Origin: Croceitalea sp.
GTDB lineage: Bacteria; Bacteroidota; Bacteroidia; Flavobacteriales; Flavobacteriaceae
NCBI GenBank assembly: GCA_013001145.1
Contig: JABDND010000018.1
Location: 1-46,355, forward strand
Reading direction: 5' to 3'
DNA length: 46,355 nucleotides
The notes under the pieces are model-generated. The model did no database searches. It worked only from the letters and a program-made list of their open reading frames with translations, and was not told the origin of the DNA. The position numbers were made by a program, and so were the translations under genes. Positions 17,454 through 25,204 of the stretch are shown here, piece by piece (position 1 is the first letter of the stretch; every line of letters begins with the position of its first letter).

Positions 17454-18418
17454 TACAAAATGCCCTCGTTTATTAAGTTGTGAATGTGAACAACGCCCAG
17501 ATACTCATCTTTGTTCATTACCAAAAGCTGCGAAATTCCCATCTTTTGCATCTGTTCCAAAGCCTTGATGGCCAATACATCGGGAGTGATGGTTTTAGGA
17601 CTTTTCGTCATTATATCCTTTGCGGTCAAACCATTGATGTTGTCATATTTGTTGAGCATTCGTCGAATATCACCATCGGTAACAATTCCAACAACGGACC
17701 CACCTTCCAAAACAGCAGTCACACCAAGCATTTTTGCTGAAATTTCAATGATTACCTCTTTCACATTTGAACTACTGTTCACCTTGGGTATTTGGTTTTG
17801 ACTTACAATGTCTGATACACGCAAATAAAGTTTTTTGCCCAAGGAACCTCCAGGATGGAATTTTGCAAAGTCTGCACTACTAAACCCCCTTATTTCCAAG
17901 AGGCAGATGGCCATGGCGTCACCCATAACCAATTGCGCGGTGGTACTGGTAGTTGGCGCAAGATTATTGGGACAAGCTTCCTTTTCAACAAAGGTACTCA
18001 GCGCAAAATCGGCCTGCTTGGCCAAAATGGAATCCATATTTCCGGTAATTGCAATCAATTTGTTGCCACCTCTTTTAATAAGTGGTACCAACATTTTTAT
18101 TTCTTCGGTATTACCGCTCTTAGAAATGCAGATAACCACATCATTTTTTTGTACCGTGCCCAAATCGCCATGTATGGCATCTGCTGCATGCATAAAAATT
18201 GCGGGGGTGCCCGTTGAATTCAAGGTGGCGGCAATCTTAGCCGCAATAATGGCACTCTTGCCAACTCCAGAGACTACAACTCGGCCATTTGATTTTAAAA
18301 TACAATCGATTGCATTTTCAAATTGGTCGTCTAATTGGGCAATGAGATTTTTGATTGCTTCACTTTCGTTTTCAATCGTACGTTTAGCAATGTCTAGAAT
18401 AGTCTTGTTGACGTTCAA
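17453..18418 (-). CDS. kdsD: KpsF/GutQ family arabinose-5-phosphate isomerase
   Basis: This interconverts ribulose-5-phosphate and arabinose-5-phosphate, the first step to Kdo in LPS core synthesis. It has 321 residues. The SIS sugar-isomerase domain (about 35-190) has VVVSGVGKSA, the catalytic-site segment MHAADAIHGDLG, and ICISKSGNTEE. Two CBS domains follow (about 205-260 and 265-321), the second starting AKDIMTKSPKTITPD and ending VVHIHNLINEGIL. The domain order and length are those of KdsD/KpsF. It is the first gene of the operon with tatC and lptB, overlapping tatC by one base. It is divergent from recQ across 185 bases. Confidence 0.95.
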   Translation of the reverse strand: MNVNKTILDIAKRTIENESEAIKNLIAQLDDQFENAIDCILKSNGRVVVSGVGKSAIIAAKIAATLNSTGTPAIFMHAADAIHGDLGTVQKNDVVICISKSGNTEEIKMLVPLIKRGGNKLIAITGNMDSILAKQADFALSTFVEKEACPNNLAPTTSTTAQLVMGDAMAICLLEIRGFSSADFAKFHPGGSLGKKLYLRVSDIVSQNQIPKVNSSSNVKEVIIEISAKMLGVTAVLEGGSVVGIVTDGDIRRMLNKYDNINGLTAKDIMTKSPKTITPDVLAIKALEQMQKMGISQLLVMNKDEYLGVVHIHNLINEGIL

Positions 18419-18437
18419 CGTATTAATGGAATTTTGG

Positions 18438-18467
18438 TTGTTTTCCTAAAAGAATGTGTTATCTTTA
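18438..18467 (+). promoter_or_regulatory. candidate promoter of recQ
   Basis: TTG (18438-18440), 19 bases, then TATCTTTA (18460-18467), one base off TAnnTTTG, in the 185-base divergent region between kdsD and recQ. It would give recQ a leader of about 130 bases. I see no convincing element for kdsD on the other strand. Confidence 0.35.
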
Positions 18468-18603
18468 AAATAGCAAATTTAAACAAACATAATCGTATTT
18501 GACGATCATTTTTAAAAAAGGCGGCTATCACGAACGCATAATTACAACCATTACTACAACTACCAAATATAGCCCCGAGTTAATGTTTTAATAGTACACC
18601 AAA

Positions 18604-20805
18604 ATGGCTTCGATGGTAACCGATGTGCACGCATCATTAAAAAAACACTTTGGCTTCTCCAAATTTAAGGGCCTTCAAGAAGATGTTATAAAGAACGTAT
18701 TGGCAGCAAATGACACTTTTGTAATTATGCCAACAGGCGGAGGTAAATCCCTCTGCTATCAACTGCCGGCGATTATGCAAGAAGGCACGGCGATTGTTGT
18801 GTCGCCTTTGATTGCGCTTATGAAGAATCAGGTCGATGCCATTCGCGGGGTTAGTGATGATTTTGGCGTGGCCCATGTATTGAATTCGTCACTTACCAAG
18901 ACCGAGGTAAAACAGGTGATGAAAGACATTACCGATGGAGTAACCAAATTGCTATACGTTGCCCCAGAATCACTGACCAAAGAGGAGTATGTAGATTTCT
19001 TGCAAAACGTCAAATTATCTTTTGTGGCTGTCGATGAGGCGCATTGCATTTCTGAATGGGGGCACGATTTTAGGCCAGAATACCGTAATTTGAGAAGTAT
19101 AATCTCACGATTGGGAGATAAAATACCCATTATCGCCCTGACCGCTACCGCCACACCTAAAGTTCAAGAAGATATAATCAAAAATTTGGGCATGAATGAT
19201 GCCAAAGTTTTTAAGGCCTCTTTTAATAGACCCAATTTATTTTACGAGGTTAGACCCAAAACCAAGCAGGTCGATGCCGATATCATACGTTTTGTAAAAC
19301 AGAATCAAGGTAAATCTGGAATTATCTATTGCCTAAGCAGGAAGAGGGTTGAAGAATTGGCCCAAGTGCTTCAAGTTAACGGAATCAGTGCAGTGCCATA
19401 CCATGCAGGTTTTGATGGAAAAACACGATCTAAATATCAAGACATGTTTTTAATGGAAGATGTTGATGTAGTGGTCGCAACCATTGCCTTTGGAATGGGT
19501 ATTGACAAACCCGATGTGCGTTTTGTCATACATCATGACATTCCAAAAAGCATTGAAAGTTACTATCAAGAAACAGGCAGGGCAGGTCGTGATGGCGGTG
19601 AAGGCCATTGTTTGGCTTACTATGCTTATAAAGATGTTGAAAAACTGGAAAAATTCATGTCTGGAAAGCCTGTAGCCGAGCAAGAAGTGGGTAATGCCCT
19701 CTTGCAAGAAATTGTTGCATATGCAGAAACATCCATGTCACGCCGTCAATTTATTCTCCATTATTTTGGTGAAGCGTTTGATGCGGTCAATGGGGAAGGG
19801 GCAAAAATGGACGACAATGCACGTAATCCCAAACCCAAGGTTGAAGCCAAAGACGATGTGGTCAAGCTCTTGACCGTTGTAAAAGGAACCATGGAAAAAT
19901 TCAAGACCAAAGAAGTGGTTAAGACCTTAGTGGGTAAGACCAATGCATTGATAGCATCACACAAGACGGATGAAAAGGACTTTTTTGGAATTGGCGCCGA
20001 CCATGATAGCGCCCATTGGATGGCCCTTACGCGGCAGGTTTTGGTAGCCGGTTTACTAAAAAAGGAAATAGAACAATATGGTGTTCTTCACATTACTGAA
20101 GCGGGTGAACAATTTCTAAAAAGCCCAAAGTCTTTTATGATGACCAAAGACCATGTCTATAGTGAAGCGCAAAATGATGCCATCATCACTGCAGCAAAAT
20201 CTGCAGGAGGTGCTGCCGATGAAAAACTACTTCGTTTATTAAAGGATTTAAGAAAACGAGAGGCAAAAAAATATGATGTTCCACCATTTGTGGTCTTTCA
20301 AGACCCTTCATTGGATGATATGGCTTTAAAATATCCTATTTCCCTTGATGAACTTTTGAACATACACGGAGTGGGAGAAGGGAAGGCAAAAAAATACGGT
20401 AAACCGTTCATTGCCTTGTTAAAAAAGTATGTTGACGAGAATGATATTGTTAGACCAGATGATTTGGTCGTAAAAAGCACGGGAGCCAATTCGGCTTTAA
20501 AGCTCTATATAATTCAGAATGTCGACCGCAAATTACCCTTAGACGATATTGCTTCGGCCAAAGGGCTTGAAATACCCCAACTCATCAAAGAAATGGAGCA
20601 AATAGTTTTTAGTGGCACCAAATTAAATCTTGCCTATTGGGTCGATGAGGTCTTGGATGAGGACCAGCAGGAAGAAATACATGATTACTTTTTGGAAACC
20701 GACTCTGATTCCATTGAAAAGGCGCTAAAAGAATTTGAAGGGGAATATGAAGAGGAAGAACTGCGTTTGTACCGTTTAAAATTTATGAGTGAAGTGGCCA
20801 ATTAA
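18604..20805 (+). CDS. recQ: ATP-dependent DNA helicase RecQ
   Basis: This is a 3'-5' helicase that unwinds recombination and stalled-fork structures, 733 residues. Helicase motifs are in order: the Q-motif FGFSKFKGLQ, Walker A PTGGGKSLCYQLP, DEAH box VDEAHCISEWGHDFRPEY, TATATPKVQ, and motif VI ETGRAGRDGG. The RQC region follows (about 355-530), then an HRDC domain (LLNIHGVGEGKAKKYG), then about 110 further residues rich in Glu/Asp. The zinc-binding tetracysteine of the RQC region is absent: the segment that should carry C-x16-C-x2-C-x2-C reads SMSRRQFILHYFGEAFDAVN with no cysteine. The stop overlaps that of the DUF2752 gene by 4 bases (TTAA). Confidence 0.96.
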   Translation: MASMVTDVHASLKKHFGFSKFKGLQEDVIKNVLAANDTFVIMPTGGGKSLCYQLPAIMQEGTAIVVSPLIALMKNQVDAIRGVSDDFGVAHVLNSSLTKTEVKQVMKDITDGVTKLLYVAPESLTKEEYVDFLQNVKLSFVAVDEAHCISEWGHDFRPEYRNLRSIISRLGDKIPIIALTATATPKVQEDIIKNLGMNDAKVFKASFNRPNLFYEVRPKTKQVDADIIRFVKQNQGKSGIIYCLSRKRVEELAQVLQVNGISAVPYHAGFDGKTRSKYQDMFLMEDVDVVVATIAFGMGIDKPDVRFVIHHDIPKSIESYYQETGRAGRDGGEGHCLAYYAYKDVEKLEKFMSGKPVAEQEVGNALLQEIVAYAETSMSRRQFILHYFGEAFDAVNGEGAKMDDNARNPKPKVEAKDDVVKLLTVVKGTMEKFKTKEVVKTLVGKTNALIASHKTDEKDFFGIGADHDSAHWMALTRQVLVAGLLKKEIEQYGVLHITEAGEQFLKSPKSFMMTKDHVYSEAQNDAIITAAKSAGGAADEKLLRLLKDLRKREAKKYDVPPFVVFQDPSLDDMALKYPISLDELLNIHGVGEGKAKKYGKPFIALLKKYVDENDIVRPDDLVVKSTGANSALKLYIIQNVDRKLPLDDIASAKGLEIPQLIKEMEQIVFSGTKLNLAYWVDEVLDEDQQEEIHDYFLETDSDSIEKALKEFEGEYEEEELRLYRLKFMSEVAN

Positions 20806-21194
20806 GGGGCCAAATAATTAAAAGGTTCACCATTGATATTCCTAAGTATCGTAAATATGGTGATCAGCAATAAAACTGCCCATGGGGCATACCTTTTTTG
20901 TACCAGACTATACTTTTTTATCGCCAATCCCCAAAGGGCTGCTTCGTAGAAAAGCAATAGCATAGCGGGTATGAACAAGGCATTGTGTGAAAAGGCATTA
21001 GCGAACTCAAAGTGCAACAGATCGTGCGCAGCCCTTTGACTACCACAACCCGTGCAATAAATACCCAAATAAGTGTTAATGGGGCACTTGGGAAAAAATA
21101 GCTGTCCGTTTGGATCATTGCCAAAATAAAGGAGTGCCACCGCAAGCAATAACACTCCAATAAAGCTTATCCCTATTTTTTTAGAAATCTCCAC
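20802..21194 (-). CDS. DUF2752 family membrane protein (first copy)
   Basis: This encodes 130 residues with about three hydrophobic helices (near 8-26, 68-88 and 104-122). Between the first and second lies the DUF2752 hallmark: FFPKCPINTYLGIYCTGCGSQRA, with the C-x-G-C-G-x-Q-R-A core in YCTGCGSQRA. The three cysteines near the membrane could bind metal or form disulfides, but no function is established for this family. It is the last gene of a four-gene cluster and overlaps the CD225 gene by 14 bases. A second DUF2752 gene opens the same cluster. The ATG at 21194 is the only start near the helix. Confidence 0.85.
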   Translation of the reverse strand: MEISKKIGISFIGVLLLAVALLYFGNDPNGQLFFPKCPINTYLGIYCTGCGSQRAAHDLLHFEFANAFSHNALFIPAMLLLFYEAALWGLAIKKYSLVQKRYAPWAVLLLITIFTILRNINGEPFNYLAP

Positions 21195-21468
21195 TGCTCA
21201 TGGCACCACCTATTATGGCGAAACCGAAAATTGCAAAATAAATTATCCAAATAAATATGGCAATTGCCGGACCGATCATGGCCCAGGTTTTGGCATTTTT
21301 TGAAGCCCTTTGTGCGGCATCGTATTCGCCACGTTCATAGGCCTCGTTCACTTTTGCGGCATATATGATGCTGGGTATGCCCGTTGCAATGCAACAAAAA
21401 ACGGTGCTTAAAATGGCCCAGACCAAATAATTATCTGGTTTGGGCGGTCGGTTGGTTGTATTTTCCAT
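21181..21468 (-). CDS. CD225/dispanin family small membrane protein
   Basis: This encodes 95 residues. A Pro/Asn-rich N terminus (TTNRPPKPDNYLVW) is followed by an intramembrane helix (about 15-38, LSTVFCCIATGIPSI), a cytoplasmic loop YAAKVNEAYERGEYDAAQ with RASKNAKTWAMIG, and a second helix (about 67-88). This is the CD225 layout also found in eukaryotic IFITM proteins, including the double-cysteine FCC and the A-x2-A-x-x-W pattern before the second helix. In bacteria the family is widespread and of unknown role. It lies between a CCC-motif protein and a DUF2752 protein on the same strand. Confidence 0.85.
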   Translation of the reverse strand: MENTTNRPPKPDNYLVWAILSTVFCCIATGIPSIIYAAKVNEAYERGEYDAAQRASKNAKTWAMIGPAIAIFIWIIYFAIFGFAIIGGAMSSGDF

Positions 21469-21485
21469 ATTTGTCTTTCTGCTGT

Positions 21486-21821
21486 TTATTCTTCAATGCC
21501 AAATTGTTCCATAGCTTCTTGCACTTGTTGCATATATGCATCGATGCCACCCATCTTTTGTATGGAATAAATGGTCCAAATCAAGGTTAGAACACCAAGG
21601 ATCAATCCTACAATGGCTATGACTTTTGCCGTTTTTAACTGACTAAAATTGGTGTATTCCTCAGGATTTTCACTATAGGTTCTTTCATCTTTCTTTAGTA
21701 AAAAGAAAGCGATTCCTGACATCAAAATACCTCCGATTCCTGAGCTAAGACAGCAGCAAAAAAATGAGATAATTCCGAGTACAAGACCAATGGTCACATT
21801 GGGTAGTTTTTTTTGTTCCAT
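21486..21821 (-). CDS. CCC-motif small membrane protein
   Basis: This encodes 111 residues and matches the type named CCC motif membrane protein in Bacteroidota. A hydrophobic helix (about 9-42) contains SFFCCCLSSGIGG, with three consecutive cysteines. A charged loop follows (KKDERTYSENPEEYTNF), then the sequence QLKTAKVIAIVG and a second helix (about 65-88). The topology resembles the neighbouring CD225 protein: two helices with a cysteine-rich first helix and a charged loop. The two may be distant relatives. The function is unknown. It is separated by 17 bases from the CD225 gene and by 10 bases from the upstream DUF2752 gene. Confidence 0.8.
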   Translation of the reverse strand: MEQKKLPNVTIGLVLGIISFFCCCLSSGIGGILMSGIAFFLLKKDERTYSENPEEYTNFSQLKTAKVIAIVGLILGVLTLIWTIYSIQKMGGIDAYMQQVQEAMEQFGIEE

Positions 21822-21831
21822 AAGAGTTTTT

Positions 21832-22146
21832 TTAATAGATAAGTTTAAAAATATAGTTGATCATAATTAAGCTCACGCTGGCTATGCTTAGGGCAATGAT
21901 TATTTGATTGGCATATTTTAGTGACAAGAACTTGTTGAATATCAAAAGCCCAAATAAGGGAATTAAAGTATATATCGCGGGATACATTTTAAATGCGGCC
22001 AAGAATTCGCCTTGAATCAAGAAAATAACAGCACGTTGTAAACCACACCCAGGACATTCAAAACCAAAAAGTTGTTTGTTTAAACAAGGCAACATATAAT
22101 CTGTCAATGCCAAAAAAAAGATGTTCAATGAATAATTCATTACCAT
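21832..22146 (-). CDS. DUF2752 family membrane protein (second copy)
   Basis: This encodes 104 residues. The DUF2752 core FGFECPGCGLQRA is at about residues 27-39, preceded by an LPCLN cysteine, and hydrophobic helices are at about 4-20, 53-70 and 82-100. It shares the CxGCGxQRA core and following helix pattern with the DUF2752 protein at the other end of the cluster, but the rest of the sequence has diverged strongly. So they are old paralogues, not a recent duplication. It is the first gene of the minus-strand cluster DUF2752-CCC-CD225-DUF2752. The function is unknown. Confidence 0.82.
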   Translation of the reverse strand: MVMNYSLNIFFLALTDYMLPCLNKQLFGFECPGCGLQRAVIFLIQGEFLAAFKMYPAIYTLIPLFGLLIFNKFLSLKYANQIIIALSIASVSLIMINYIFKLIY

Positions 22147-22174
22147 TAGAAATTACCAATGCTCAAAATACTAT

Positions 22175-22182
22175 TATTTTTG
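22175..22182 (+). promoter_or_regulatory. candidate -7 element of the Smr-domain gene
   Basis: The plus strand reads TATTTTTG, a perfect TAnnTTTG, 46 bases before the Smr ATG. No TTG is present 17-23 bases upstream, so only the -7 half is supported. Confidence 0.35.
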
Positions 22183-22227
22183 CATATGGCGGTCAACGTC
22201 CACTATTTTTTCAAGCTATTTAAATAA

Positions 22228-22770
22228 ATGAAAAGGTTCAAAATTGGCGATGAAGTTGAAGTGTTGGATGAAGCCATAAAAGGGATTGTTGTCAATTTTC
22301 AAAATGAACTGGTATTGGTAGAGACAGAAGACGGGTTCACTATAGAATACGAATTGTCCCAATTGGTCAAGGTGACAAATCCTTTAAAAGTCACAAACCG
22401 TGAAGTGGCCCAGGTTAAAAAAGAAAAGGAACTGCCCAAAAAAAAGCCCAGTTTTGTGCCCAAGCCCAAAGATCGCAATGCTCCCAAAATGGAAATTGAT
22501 CTTCATATTCATCAATTGACCACAACAACCAGGGGCATGTCCAACTATGAAATGCTCAATTTACAATTGGATACCGCTAAACGCCAATTGGAATTTGCCA
22601 TGCGTAAACGCATTCAAAAGGTAGTTTTTATTCACGGCGTTGGGGCAGGCGTATTAAAGGAAGAACTTGAATATCTATTTAAAAGATATGATAATGTGGA
22701 ATATTATGATGCCGAGTACCAAAAATATGGTTTAGGGGCAACTGAGGTATATATTTTTCAGAATGCTTAA
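22228..22770 (+). CDS. Smr domain DNA-binding protein (MutS2-like C-terminal domain)
   Basis: This encodes 180 residues. The N-terminal part (about 1-55) is a small beta-rich segment (FKIGDEVEVLDEAIKG), followed by a basic linker (PKKKPSFVPKPKDRNAPK). The C-terminal 90 residues are an Smr domain: IDLHIHQL at its start, QLEFAMRKRIQKVVFIHGVG in the middle, and GLGATEVYIF at the end. Smr domains nick DNA or cleave RNA; the LDLH-like and HGxG-like motifs of that domain are present here as DLHIH and HGVGAG. The partner or substrate is unknown. The stop overlaps that of the lipoprotein gene opposite by 4 bases (TTAA). Confidence 0.87.
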   Translation: MKRFKIGDEVEVLDEAIKGIVVNFQNELVLVETEDGFTIEYELSQLVKVTNPLKVTNREVAQVKKEKELPKKKPSFVPKPKDRNAPKMEIDLHIHQLTTTTRGMSNYEMLNLQLDTAKRQLEFAMRKRIQKVVFIHGVGAGVLKEELEYLFKRYDNVEYYDAEYQKYGLGATEVYIFQNA

Positions 22771-23285
22771 TTGGAAATGGCCGTAGTCACCTCTCCGTAT
22801 TCATTAATTGACAAATCAGTGATACGCTCACCTATGCCATTGATCAGTGTAATGTTGCTTAATTCAATGGTGTGGTTATAGGCAGTTGTATCCGCATTGG
22901 CAATGGTCTTGATAATGACCAAGCCATCTTCTGCCTCAATCTCTTCAGTCACCGTTGGTGAAGCGGGAGGTATGTCAGAACAGAAGTATGTACTCGTAAC
23001 GGTATTGGAAAATATTCTATAGGTCAATTGTGCTTGAGAGGGTATGGTACTCTGGGTGGTAATGGTGTCGGCACCAACAACCCCGTTGTTCAACACCCCA
23101 CTGGGCAATTCAAGAATTAATGCTTCATCACCATTGATCTTAAAAAAAATATTCGAGGAGGTCGCTACAGGATCTGTACAAAAATCGATGATCGCACTAT
23201 CAAAATCCAATGTTTCAATTTGTAACTCACCGTCGCTACATGCAAAGGCCAAGAGAATGAGCATAAAAAATAAAACCTTTTTCAT
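22767..23285 (-). CDS. putative lipoprotein of unknown function
   Basis: Starting at the internal ATG (23285) gives 172 residues with a lipoprotein signal, MKKVLFFMLILLAFAC, and the lipidated cysteine at residue 16. A longer frame from 23327 would put 14 extra residues before that signal and is less likely. The mature part is rich in Ser, Thr, Ile and acidic residues, with an all-beta look. It contains four cysteines, including FCTDP and YFCSD. No domain is recognised. It probably sits in the outer membrane or periplasm. It is divergent from the cysteine desulfurase gene. Confidence 0.72.
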   Translation of the reverse strand: MKKVLFFMLILLAFACSDGELQIETLDFDSAIIDFCTDPVATSSNIFFKINGDEALILELPSGVLNNGVVGADTITTQSTIPSQAQLTYRIFSNTVTSTYFCSDIPPASPTVTEEIEAEDGLVIIKTIANADTTAYNHTIELSNITLINGIGERITDLSINEYGEVTTAISN

Positions 23286-23337
23286 GGCTTCAAATTTAGT
23301 GTTAATCAAATTGAATATCCTATTCAAAACACTTCAA

Positions 23338-23372
23338 TTTGGAAGAAATTAACGTATTTATCTCTATTTTTG
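23338..23372 (+). promoter_or_regulatory. candidate promoter of the cysteine desulfurase gene
   Basis: TTTG (23338-23341), 23 bases, then a perfect TAnnTTTG element, TATTTTTG (23365-23372), ending 25 bases before the ATG. The spacing is at the long end of the flavobacterial range. Confidence 0.42.
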
Positions 23373-23397
23373 ACAGTTCATAAATTGACACTAAACT

Positions 23398-24546
23398 ATG
23401 CAAAAGGTCTATTTGGATAATGCGGCGACAACACAAGTTAGGGAGGAGGTAATTTCCAAAATGCAAGAAGCTTTGACCAGTTTTTATGGTAATCCATCTT
23501 CCACACATAGTTTTGGTCGATCGGCCAAAACATCAATTGAAAGTGCTCGTAAAACAATAGCCCAGCAGCTGAATGCACATCCTTCTGAAATCATTTTTAC
23601 TTCGGGCGGTACGGAAGCGGATAATATGATATTGCGCTGTGCTGTTCGCGATTTGGGTGTGCAGACGATAATCACCAGTAAGATTGAGCATCATGCCGTC
23701 TTGCATACGGCGGAAAATCTTGAACAGGAATATGGTGTAAACTTATGTTTTGTACAATTAGATGTTGAAGGGAATCCAGATGTAGGGCATTTAAGAGAAT
23801 TACTTGGCCAAGATGAAACCAAGAAATTGGTTAGTTTAATGCATGTGAACAATGAAATTGGTAATCTTATAGATGTTGACCAAATTGCTGCTCTGTGCAA
23901 AGAGTTTGATGCCTTGTTCCATTCAGATACGGTACAGTCCGTAGGCCATTTTGGTTGGAATCTTGAAAAAACGCCCATTGATTTTTTAACCGCCGCCGCA
24001 CATAAATTTCATGGCCCCAAAGGCATTGGTTTTGCTTATGCAAGAAAGAATTCTGGTTTAAAACCACTAATAGTGGGTGGCTCCCAAGAGCGAGGATTTA
24101 GGGCCGGCACCGAGGCTTTTCATAATATAGTAGGGCTGGAAGAAGCATTTAAAGCGGCATACGAAAACCTTGAAGAAGAAAAGGCATATGTTAGCGATCT
24201 TAAGGCATATTTTGTAAAGCGGATAAAAGAAGAATTACCGGGTGTGGCATTTAATGGTCTATCAGGTTCAATGGAGAAAAGCACCTATACCTTGACCAAT
24301 GTAAGATTACCTTTTGATGCTCAAAAATCATTGATGCTACTTTTTCATCTTGATTTAAAGGGAATTGCTTGCTCCAAAGGAAGTGCCTGTCAGTCTGGGA
24401 GCAATCAGGGGTCGCATGTACTTACCGAAATTTTAGATGCCGAAGAGTTGAAAAAACCTTCGCTTCGATTTTCTTTTTCCAAATTCAACACAAAAAAAGA
24501 GATAGACTACACAATCGGTGTGCTAAAGGAATTCGCGGCCAGCTAA
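23398..24546 (+). CDS. cysteine desulfurase (NifS/IscS family)
   Basis: This is a PLP enzyme that removes sulfur from cysteine for Fe-S clusters or tRNA thiolation, 382 residues. Family marks in order: YLDNAATTQV at the N terminus; FTSGGTEADN; the PLP-lysine region AAAHKFHGPKGIGF, with the Schiff-base lysine in HK; and the catalytic-loop cysteine in GIACSKGSACQSGS, two cysteines in the usual mobile loop. The early YLDNAATT and the ACSKGSAC loop place it with the IscS/NifS group rather than SufS. No iscU, sufBCD or tRNA-thiolation gene is adjacent, so the partner is unknown. Its stop overlaps that of the opposite gene within CTAA (TAA plus, TAG minus). Confidence 0.93.
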   Translation: MQKVYLDNAATTQVREEVISKMQEALTSFYGNPSSTHSFGRSAKTSIESARKTIAQQLNAHPSEIIFTSGGTEADNMILRCAVRDLGVQTIITSKIEHHAVLHTAENLEQEYGVNLCFVQLDVEGNPDVGHLRELLGQDETKKLVSLMHVNNEIGNLIDVDQIAALCKEFDALFHSDTVQSVGHFGWNLEKTPIDFLTAAAHKFHGPKGIGFAYARKNSGLKPLIVGGSQERGFRAGTEAFHNIVGLEEAFKAAYENLEEEKAYVSDLKAYFVKRIKEELPGVAFNGLSGSMEKSTYTLTNVRLPFDAQKSLMLLFHLDLKGIACSKGSACQSGSNQGSHVLTEILDAEELKKPSLRFSFSKFNTKKEIDYTIGVLKEFAAS

Positions 24547-25202
24547 GATTTGCGCTTTTTTCGCTTTTTTTCTTTGTCGTACGGAAATTTTCTAGAGGCC
24601 AATTTCATCATTCGGTCAATAAGTTCGGTAGTATTTTTACCCGTTTTTTTATTGATTTGCTGTTCGTATTTCCAAAGTAACTTTCCTGTATCCCCATCAC
24701 TTATTTTAATGCCTATTCGCCCATAATTGGCATTGCCATTGAAGTAATCCAAAAAATTAAAATCGGTGGGCACACCCTTTGACAATAGAATATTAAGGTC
24801 AAGATTGCCACTAATAATGCCATCAACGTCCAAAATTTTGCAGAGGTCCTTTACAGTGTACACATCAATATTGTCATATTTGATATTGTTTTGAGCTAAA
24901 ATGGCATTGGTGTTATCTGTATTTTGAAAATCAACGTTGAATTTTTTTCGCTTTTTGCGGAGCGAAAAATAAGTCTCCAAAGCATCTTGAACGGCATAGC
25001 CTTCCCGTTCTGCCAATTGCTGCCGTTCATCTTTGGTGAGCATTTGTCTAAGCTCCAATTTGGCAATAAAGGGTATGATGGCAAGTTGTTCGTGATTAAG
25101 GCTCAATTCATCAAAGCGGTTACTTTCATAAATATCCTTCTGGGCCATTAGCAGACCAGTTGAGAACAAGAGTATCAATAAAGTGATTCGTTTATAAAAC
25201 AT
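24543..25202 (-). CDS. exported protein, possible CsgG/GNA1162-like fold
   Basis: This encodes 219 residues with a signal peptide (residues 1-20, LLMAQ). The mature part alternates helices and strands. The segment VKDLCKILDVDGIISGNLDL resembles the repeated A-L-G-V-D-A-V-I-x-G pattern of CsgG/GNA1162/LpoB-like periplasmic domains, which suggests but does not prove that fold. A later GIKISDGDTGKLLWKYEQQ fits the same pattern. The C terminus is very basic (KEKKRKKRKS). It begins 2 bases after the TonB receptor stop codon, so it belongs to the M23-TonB receptor operon. The role is unknown. Confidence 0.65.
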   Translation of the reverse strand: MFYKRITLLILLFSTGLLMAQKDIYESNRFDELSLNHEQLAIIPFIAKLELRQMLTKDERQQLAEREGYAVQDALETYFSLRKKRKKFNVDFQNTDNTNAILAQNNIKYDNIDVYTVKDLCKILDVDGIISGNLDLNILLSKGVPTDFNFLDYFNGNANYGRIGIKISDGDTGKLLWKYEQQINKKTGKNTTELIDRMMKLASRKFPYDKEKKRKKRKS

Positions 25203-25204
25203 AA

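Noticed and set aside
17835-18449. A 204-residue open frame on the plus strand opposite kdsD
   Set aside because: It lies wholly antisense to a gene with intact SIS and CBS domains, has no recognisable motif, and its composition is what the reverse of that coding strand would give.
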